This document shows positions 7,055 through 10,926 of a DNA stretch of 10,926 bases, piece by piece. Location: assembly GCA_048498315.1 (NCBI GenBank), contig JBEHYF010000176.1, positions 1 to 10,926 of the forward strand, in the 5' to 3' direction. Position 1 is the first letter of the stretch; each line of letters opens with the position of its first letter. Under the pieces are notes generated by a model. The model was not told where the DNA came from and made no database searches. It saw nothing but the letters and a program-made list of their open reading frames with translations. Made by a program: the position numbers and the translations under genes. Source of the DNA: Actinoallomurus sp048498315. GTDB lineage: Bacteria; Actinomycetota; Actinomycetes; Streptosporangiales; Streptosporangiaceae.

Positions 7055-7360
7055 TCACAGCCCGCCGAGCTCGCGCACGATCGAACAGACCGCGACGACG
7101 CGCACGGTCTCCCAGTCGAGGGAATCGCCGGGCCACCAGCCGCGCTCGATGGCCGCGTCGGTGAACCCGTACAGGTAGTCGAGAAGGACCCGGGGGGTCA
7201 GCACATCGCCGGACGCGGCGATCACATCGCGTACGGCCGCGGCATGCTGGTCGACGGCGGCGGCGAGGCCGGGGTCGCGGTCCATGCGCGCGATGCCCTC
7301 CTTGCCGACCTCCGTGACCATCTGCCGGACGACGTCCGGGGTGAGGTCCTCATCAGGCAT
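7055..7360 (-). CDS. Small protein of unknown function (101 aa)
   Basis: Starts at ATG 7360 and encodes an acidic, helix-rich, soluble-looking protein with no membrane segment, signal peptide or metal-binding motif. Notable stretches are VRQMVTEVGKEGIARMDRDPGL, AAVDQHAAAVRDVI and LLDYLYGFTDAAIERGWWPG. The PGL...VDQHAAAVRD pattern reminds me of small uncharacterised actinobacterial proteins (possibly DUF6401), but I am not certain. Amphipathic helices and the absence of low-complexity sequence support a real gene; the longer in-frame extension upstream runs antiparallel over the Nudix gene and is rejected. There is no Shine-Dalgarno. A TACCTT -10-like box lies 7 nt before the ATG, suggesting a leaderless transcript. 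It also lies 35 nt after the Nudix regulator and may be co-transcribed with it. Confidence 0.72.
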   Translation of the reverse strand: MPDEDLTPDVVRQMVTEVGKEGIARMDRDPGLAAAVDQHAAAVRDVIAASGDVLTPRVLLDYLYGFTDAAIERGWWPGDSLDWETVRVVAVCSIVRELGGL

Positions 7361-7367
7361 GCAGAGG

Positions 7368-7373
7368 AAGGTA
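7368..7373 (-). promoter_or_regulatory. Candidate -10 box for a leaderless transcript
   Basis: Minus-strand TACCTT (TAnnnT type) ends 7 nt before ATG 7360, the spacing expected if transcription starts on the A of the start codon. The surrounding 20 nt are unusually AT-rich. No good -35 is visible. Confidence 0.35.
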
Positions 7374-7395
7374 CCAAAATCGGATAAACCGCACG

Positions 7396-8070
7396 TCAGC
7401 AGCCGGGGCGCAGCATCGGCGGGTGCAGGAATTCCGCCTCCCCGCGGCGGTACAGCCGGGCGGGCCGGCCCCCGTCGCGCGTCGTCGTACGCCCCGTCGG
7501 CACGAGGAACCCCTCCGCCTTGGTCACCTTCCGGTGGAAGTTCCGCGGGTCGAGCGGCGTCCCCCACACGATCTCGTACACCCGGCGAAGCTCGGCGACC
7601 GTGAACTCGGGCGGGCAGAACGCCGCGGCGAGCGAGGAGTACTCCAGCTTCGCGCGGGCCCGCTCCACGCCGTCGCGAAGGATGCGCCGGTGGTCGAACG
7701 CCGCCTGGTCGCGCCGGGTCAGGTCCTCGACCGGCCGCCACAGCACCTGCGCGCGGCTGGAGGCCGGCAGGTCGGGCGCCAGCCCGAGGTAGGCCACGCT
7801 GACCACCCGCTGGCGCGGGTCGCGGTCCGGATACCCGTACGTGGCGAGCTGTTCGAGGTGCACCCGCACGCCCGCCAGGCCCGCGCGCTCGGCCATCAGC
7901 CGGTGTGCGGCGACCGGCAGGTCCTCGTCGAGCTGGACGAACCCGCCCGGCAGCGACCAGGCGTCCGCGTACGGGGGCCGGTCGCGCCGCCAGACGAGAG
8001 CGCACAGCCGATGCTCGCGGACCGTGAGGACGACGAGATCGACGGTGACGGCCACCCGCGCAATGGTCAT
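7396..8070 (-). CDS. NrtR-family transcriptional regulator (degenerate Nudix domain plus winged helix)
   Basis: Encodes 224 aa from ATG 8070; an in-frame GTG at 8079 would add three residues. The N-terminal Nudix fold (~1-140) contains WSLPGGFVQLDED and a Nudix box (GFVQLDE...HRLMAERAGL) in which two acidic positions of REUxEExGU are lost (E to L and E to R). Hydrolase activity is therefore doubtful and a sensor role is likely, as in NrtR proteins that bind ADP-ribose-type nucleotides. The C-terminal winged helix (~150-215) has the NrtR pattern: FTVAELRRVYEIVWGTPLDPRNFHRKV, then GRPARLYRR as the wing. NrtR members repress NAD-biosynthesis or sugar genes, but none lies here, so its targets are unknown. 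No Shine-Dalgarno fits either start; a TAACGT box 7 nt before the ATG suggests leaderless expression. Confidence 0.85.
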   Translation of the reverse strand: MTIARVAVTVDLVVLTVREHRLCALVWRRDRPPYADAWSLPGGFVQLDEDLPVAAHRLMAERAGLAGVRVHLEQLATYGYPDRDPRQRVVSVAYLGLAPDLPASSRAQVLWRPVEDLTRRDQAAFDHRRILRDGVERARAKLEYSSLAAAFCPPEFTVAELRRVYEIVWGTPLDPRNFHRKVTKAEGFLVPTGRTTTRDGGRPARLYRRGEAEFLHPPMLRPGC

Positions 8071-8075
8071 GCTCC

Positions 8076-8087
8076 GCACGTTAGTGC
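8076..8087 (-). promoter_or_regulatory. Leaderless promoter -10 within a palindrome, possible autoregulatory operator
   Basis: GCAC-N4-GTGC is a perfect 4-bp inverted repeat, extendable with one mismatch to six. It encloses minus-strand TAACGT (8078-8083), which ends 7 nt before ATG 8070. A repressor bound here would block the -10, which would suit autoregulation by the NrtR-like protein. The arms are short, so this is tentative. Confidence 0.35.
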
Positions 8088-8154
8088 CGTTCGCGCTCCG
8101 GCTCGGTCACGTTGGCGCTCCGGACACGCGCGACCTCCCGACATCGCCCGAATC

Positions 8155-8393
8155 CTCCGGACGTCGCACGCCTGGCACACCGAGCCCGACACGCCGCGCG
8201 CCGGACCGCCAGGCCCCACGGACGTCGCACGCCCCGTTCGCCCCGCTGGGACGCCCCGCGCCGGACTACCGAACCCACGGACGTCGCACGCCCGGCACAC
8301 CCCGGCCGGGACGCGCCGGGGCCCCGGCATGTCGCACACCGGACACGCCGGGGCCCCACGGACGTCGTGCGCCGGACGCGCCGGGGCCCGGAG
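8155..8393. repeat. Degenerate GC-rich tandem repeat array, noncoding
   Basis: The core GGACGTCGCACG occurs at 8159, 8220 and 8279, with variants near 8327 (GCATGTCGCAC) and 8360 (GGACGTCGTGCG). Spacings are about 61, 59, 48 and 33 bp. Later units also share ACGC(GC)CGGGGCCC blocks. The spacings are not multiples of three, so the frames that cross it are unlikely to be genes. The array lies between the flotillin terminator hairpin, which it overlaps, and the Nudix promoter. Its function is unknown. It lacks the constant repeat and unique spacers of a CRISPR array. Confidence 0.65.
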
Positions 8394-8416
8394 ACCTCGC
8401 GCTCCGGGCCCCGGCG
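8379..8416 (-). terminator. Strong hairpin after flotillin, probable terminator
   Basis: A perfect 15-bp inverted repeat (8379-8393 with 8402-8416) encloses an 8-nt loop. It begins 6 nt beyond the flotillin stop codon on the minus strand. No T-run follows, which is common for actinomycete terminators. Its arms contain the GCCGGGGCCC block of the neighbouring tandem array. Confidence 0.65.
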
Positions 8417-8422
8417 GTCAGA

Positions 8423-9739
8423 TCACGGCTGCGGCCTGACGGCCTCCACGGCCCGCTCCGGCGCGCCGGGCTTGCCGTTGGCCGTCGCGGTGGAGTTCGC
8501 CTGCGGGCCGTTCATCGTGGCGAGCAGCTGCCGGGCCAGGCCCAGGCCGGTGCCGCCCAGCGTGAGCGCCTTGGCGAGCATGTCCTCGACGCCTTCGGCG
8601 CCGTTCAGGACGACCATGTTGTCCACGTTGCCGAAGACCCTCGCGCCGGCCTCGACGATCTGCGGCCAGTTCTCCGCGAGCTGCTGGGCGATGACGGCCT
8701 CCTGGTTCTGCGCCAGCGCCTCCGCCCGCGCCTTGATCGCCTCGGCCTCGGCCAGGCCCTTCACCCGCGCCGCGTCGGCCTCGGCCTGGCCCTTGACCCT
8801 CGTCGCCTCGGCCTCGGCCTGGGCGCGCGCGACCGCCGCCTTCCGCTCGGCCTCCGCGAGCGTGACCCGCTCGTAGGCCTTGGCGTCGGCCGGCTTGCGC
8901 ACCTCGGCCTCCAGGGCCTTCTCGCGCCGGGCGGCCTCCAGCTCGGCGTTGCGCGTCTCCTTCAGGATCACCTGCTGCTTGGCCTCGGCCGCCGCCTGGT
9001 CGACCTCGCCCTGGTACTGCCGCTTCTTGATCTCGGTGTCGCGGATCTGCGCGGCGTTGGCCTGCGCGGCGCGCTGCTCGGCCTCGGTCGCCTCCTGGTC
9101 GCGCTGCGCCTCGGCGATACGGGCGGCGGCGGCCACGGCCGCGGAGTCCGGCTTGCCCAGGTTGGCGATGTAGCCGACCTCGTCCTCGATGTCCTGGATC
9201 TGCAGCGAGTCGACCACCAGGCCGAGCTTGCCCATCTCGTCCGCCGAGGACGACCGCACCTCGTTGGTGAGCTGGTCGCGGTTGCGCAGCAGGTCCTCGA
9301 CGGTCAGGTTGCCGACGATGGAGCGCAGGTGGCCGGCGAACAGCTGGTGGGTCTTGTCGTCCATCATCTTCTGCTGGTCGAGGAAGCGCCGCGCCGCGTT
9401 GGCGATCGAGGCGAAGTCGTCGCCCACCTTGTAGATCACCACACCGCGGACGTGCACCTTGATGCCCTGCTTGGTGACGCAGCTGACCTCGAGGCTGGAG
9501 GCGCGGGTGTCGAGCGAGAGGCGACGGCAGGTCTGGAACCCCGGCAGCACCATCGTGCCCTTCCCCGTGACGATCTTGAAGCCGAGGCTCTCGGCGGTGT
9601 CACGGTTGCGGGCCCTGGCCCCCAGCCCGGAGATGATCAGCGCCTCGTTCGGCTCGGCGACCCGCCAGACGAGCTTCAGCAGGATGATGAGAATGATGAG
9701 CGCGGCGACCGCGCCGATCGCCCCTGCGACTATCGGCAT
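8423..9739 (-). CDS. Flotillin-like SPFH/band 7 membrane protein
   Basis: Encodes 438 aa, close to bacterial FloT/YuaG length. An N-terminal hydrophobic anchor (~4-24) is followed by an SPFH domain (~26-190, including ALIISGLGAR and VTKQGIKVHVRGVVIYKVGDD). A long Ala/Glu/Lys/Gln coiled coil follows (~195-345) with 11-residue repeats such as AEAEATRVKGQ and AEADAARVKGL. The C-terminus (NWPQIVEAGARVFGNVDNMVVLNG) matches the flotillin oligomerisation tail. Flotillins form large cytoplasm-facing assemblies on the inner membrane and organise microdomains and membrane fluidity. AGGAGGA lies just before the ATG. It is 33 nt downstream of the NfeD-type gene, the partnership seen in Bacillus yuaF-floT, and it ends at a strong hairpin. 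Confidence 0.93.
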   Translation of the reverse strand: MPIVAGAIGAVAALIILIILLKLVWRVAEPNEALIISGLGARARNRDTAESLGFKIVTGKGTMVLPGFQTCRRLSLDTRASSLEVSCVTKQGIKVHVRGVVIYKVGDDFASIANAARRFLDQQKMMDDKTHQLFAGHLRSIVGNLTVEDLLRNRDQLTNEVRSSSADEMGKLGLVVDSLQIQDIEDEVGYIANLGKPDSAAVAAAARIAEAQRDQEATEAEQRAAQANAAQIRDTEIKKRQYQGEVDQAAAEAKQQVILKETRNAELEAARREKALEAEVRKPADAKAYERVTLAEAERKAAVARAQAEAEATRVKGQAEADAARVKGLAEAEAIKARAEALAQNQEAVIAQQLAENWPQIVEAGARVFGNVDNMVVLNGAEGVEDMLAKALTLGGTGLGLARQLLATMNGPQANSTATANGKPGAPERAVEAVRPQP

Positions 9740-9772
9740 CGCTCCTCCTCGGGGGGCTACGCGATTATGACG

Positions 9773-9973
9773 TCAAATAGACGTGGAGGAGACGTAGACG
9801 GTTCGCGGTGGGTGGTAATCCATCACGACGACGAGCGAGCCGACCGGGATCTCCTCATCGCGCACCGCGGGATAGGCGTAGAACGCCTCCACCCCGCCCC
9901 GGATCGGGATCATCACCTCGCCGACCAGGCCCGGACCGATCTTGCCGGTCACCCGCCCCTGCCTGCCGACCAC
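9773..9973 (-). CDS. Minimal NfeD-type OB-fold protein
   Basis: Encodes 66 aa from GTG 9973, with an ideal AAGGAGG six bases upstream. The sequence (VGRQGRVTGKIGPGLVGEV, then EAFYAYPAVRDEEIPVGSLVVVMDYHPPRTVYV) follows the beta-strand pattern of the NfeD C-terminal OB domain: a Gly-rich first hairpin, an aromatic/Ala strand, Ile-Pro-x-Gly and a final V-Y-V strand. Ordinary NfeD proteins carry this domain after two or more membrane helices; here those are absent, so it should be cytoplasmic. NfeD OB domains are thought to work with SPFH proteins. Its place directly upstream of flotillin supports that pairing. The lipoprotein gene ends 51 nt upstream. Confidence 0.8.
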   Translation of the reverse strand: MVGRQGRVTGKIGPGLVGEVMIPIRGGVEAFYAYPAVRDEEIPVGSLVVVMDYHPPRTVYVSSTSI

Positions 9974-9979
9974 CGCGTC

Positions 9980-9986
9980 CCTCCTT
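9980..9986 (-). promoter_or_regulatory. Ribosome binding site of the small OB-fold gene
   Basis: Minus-strand AAGGAGG sits 6 nt before GTG 9973. It is the best Shine-Dalgarno in the window and strong evidence that this short frame is translated. Confidence 0.8.
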
Positions 9987-10024
9987 CACCCATCGGAACG
10001 GTACCTCGCGGTCCGATCGCGGCT

Positions 10025-10735
10025 CTAGGGCAGAATGCGCTCGGCCTGCTGGTACGCCCGCATGGCCAGCGACTCGGCCTGGGCACGGGTGGCGCTCGGC
10101 CCGTACAGGGTGATGGCGGCGAGGTAGCCGCGCGAGCGCAGGACCACCGACCACGTTCGCACCGTCGTGCCGCCGACGGTGGTCGAGACGCCGACGGTGC
10201 GCGAGCCCTCGCCGATGCGGGTGCCGCGCGCCTCGACGACCGTCTCGGTCGCCCAGCGGCCGCCGACGCGGGCGCGGAAGCTGCGGCATGCGGCCGGGAC
10301 GCGCAGCGCGACCTCCTGCGCGGCGACGTCGGGCCCGACCGCCATCAGCGTCTCGGTGGCGGTCTGGTCGCCGCCCCTGCCGAACGCGGCCAGCGCGGAC
10401 GGTGCCGCCTGCACGTCCTTGCCGGCCGAGACGGTACGGGCCGAGGCCGCGCACTGCGGCTTGTCGAGCCTGGCCGCCTGCTGCATCTGCGCGGTGCTCT
10501 GCACCGCCGGCAGGGAATCGTACGGACCGCGCTGCGGCGGGCCCGATCGCTCGTAGCCGGGAATGTCGGTGAGCAGCGCCTGCGCGAGCTGGTCGGCGTT
10601 GTAGGGCTCGGACGCCGGGGGAGCCGACGGCTGCGGCGCGCCGGCGGCCTGGTGCCGCGCACCGCCACCGCCGCATCCGGCGGCGGCCGCGAGCAGTGCG
10701 AGGGCCAGGGCGGCGCGCGGCGTCGGCGACGTCAT
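10025..10735 (-). CDS. Secreted lipoprotein with PknH-C-like sensor-type domain
   Basis: Encodes 236 aa from ATG 10735. A short basic n-region and a hydrophobic stretch (AALALALLAAAAG) end in a lipobox-like AAGC with lipid Cys21, so the protein should be anchored outside the membrane after SPase II cleavage. A Gly/Ala/Pro/Ser linker (~22-45) precedes a folded domain that begins QLAQALLTDIPGYERS and holds two more cysteines (in KPQCAASAR and PAACRSF) that could pair. The later strands (WSVVLRSRGYLAAITLYG) and the final helix (AMRAYQQAERIL) resemble the extracellular PknH-C-like sensor fold found in actinobacterial lipoproteins; that is pattern-based and not certain. The start is likely leaderless: no Shine-Dalgarno, but TATCGT lies 8 nt upstream. 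An upstream in-frame start near 10882 would bury the signal peptide and is rejected. It is probably the first gene of the NfeD/flotillin unit. Confidence 0.8.
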   Translation of the reverse strand: MTSPTPRAALALALLAAAAGCGGGGARHQAAGAPQPSAPPASEPYNADQLAQALLTDIPGYERSGPPQRGPYDSLPAVQSTAQMQQAARLDKPQCAASARTVSAGKDVQAAPSALAAFGRGGDQTATETLMAVGPDVAAQEVALRVPAACRSFRARVGGRWATETVVEARGTRIGEGSRTVGVSTTVGGTTVRTWSVVLRSRGYLAAITLYGPSATRAQAESLAMRAYQQAERILP

Positions 10736-10743
10736 GTGCGCCG

Positions 10744-10749
10744 ACGATA
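10744..10749 (-). promoter_or_regulatory. Candidate -10 box for the lipoprotein/flotillin unit
   Basis: Minus-strand TATCGT ends 8 nt before ATG 10735, consistent with a leaderless mRNA. No convincing -35 is visible 16-19 nt further upstream. Confidence 0.4.
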
Positions 10750-10926
10750 GCGCAGCGAACGCGAGCGGCCTTCGCACATCGCCCCCGTCGCCGCGCCGCG
10801 CGCCGGCGGCCCGCCGGGCCGCGGCGCCGCGCCGGGCCGGCACGCCACGCGACCGAGTGGTCCCACAGCCCCGACAGCGCACAGCCGCACAGTCGCTTAG
10901 CCCCCTTGTCCCACGGCCGCGTAGTC
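10750..10926. other. GC-rich end region without a gene
   Basis: Positions 10786-10850 are almost pure G/C with many self-complementary CCGGC/GCCGG blocks that could form several alternative hairpins. I see no credible coding frame. It is the upstream region of the lipoprotein unit. Confidence 0.5.

Noticed and set aside
8067..8359. Minus-strand frames in the tandem array with repeated CRACDVRG-like peptides
   Set aside because: The repeated peptides follow from the DNA repeat. The spacings are not multiples of three, there is no ribosome site, and the composition is low-complexity.
8155..8393. CRISPR array
   Set aside because: Repeat spacings vary from about 33 to 61 bp, the 'spacers' are themselves repetitive, and no cas genes are present.
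7841..10750. Very long plus-strand open frame (969 codons) across the Nudix, array and flotillin regions
   Set aside because: It is antiparallel to three well-supported minus-strand genes, crosses a noncoding repeat, and is low-complexity Arg/Ala/Leu sequence. It is a GC-rich shadow frame.
10736..10882. N-terminal extension of the lipoprotein
   Set aside because: It would place about 49 Arg/Ala-rich residues before a clear signal peptide and lipobox.

Overview
The window is about 70% or more G+C, its codons mostly end in G or C, and it carries a transmembrane eukaryotic-type Ser/Thr kinase, an NrtR-type Nudix regulator, a flotillin and several likely leaderless genes. This points to a high-GC actinomycete. 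A member of the Streptosporangiales/Thermomonosporaceae type is my guess from gene style only. The first ~100 bases are the exception: they are AT-rich, use A/T-ending codons, and look like foreign or mis-joined DNA.

Layout. (1) 1-572: the AT-rich tip, then a gene-free stretch with a strong inverted repeat. (2) 573-1913 (+): a three-part regulator with a two-lobed sensor-like N-terminus, a GGDEF/GTP-cyclohydrolase-III-like core and a C-terminal winged helix. (3) 2042-4455 (+): a transmembrane Ser/Thr kinase, overlapped by 4 nt by a single-pass membrane protein. Both end in a similar small extracellular beta-type domain, and the partner's cytoplasmic tail carries Thr-Arg motifs at an exact 20-residue period. 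(4) 4646-5596 (+): an EamA/DMT exporter, ending one base from the convergent aromatic aminotransferase gene pat (5598-6671, -). (5) 7055-8070 (-): an NrtR-like Nudix/winged-helix regulator followed 35 nt later by a 101-aa protein of unknown function. (6) 8155-8416: a noncoding GC-rich degenerate tandem array running into a 15-bp perfect hairpin, the probable terminator of the next unit. (7) 8423-10735 (-): lipoprotein, minimal NfeD-type OB protein and flotillin, probably one envelope/membrane-organisation operon. (8) 10736-10926: GC-rich upstream DNA without a gene.

How the parts may work together. The kinase pair reads as an envelope-sensing phospho-signalling module, and the lipoprotein/NfeD/flotillin unit as a membrane microdomain module. 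The regulator, exporter and aminotransferase have no clear functional link to them. The most original signals are the kinase/partner pair (shared outer domain and 60-bp periodic tail), the noncoding tandem array, and three genes with the same leaderless promoter geometry.
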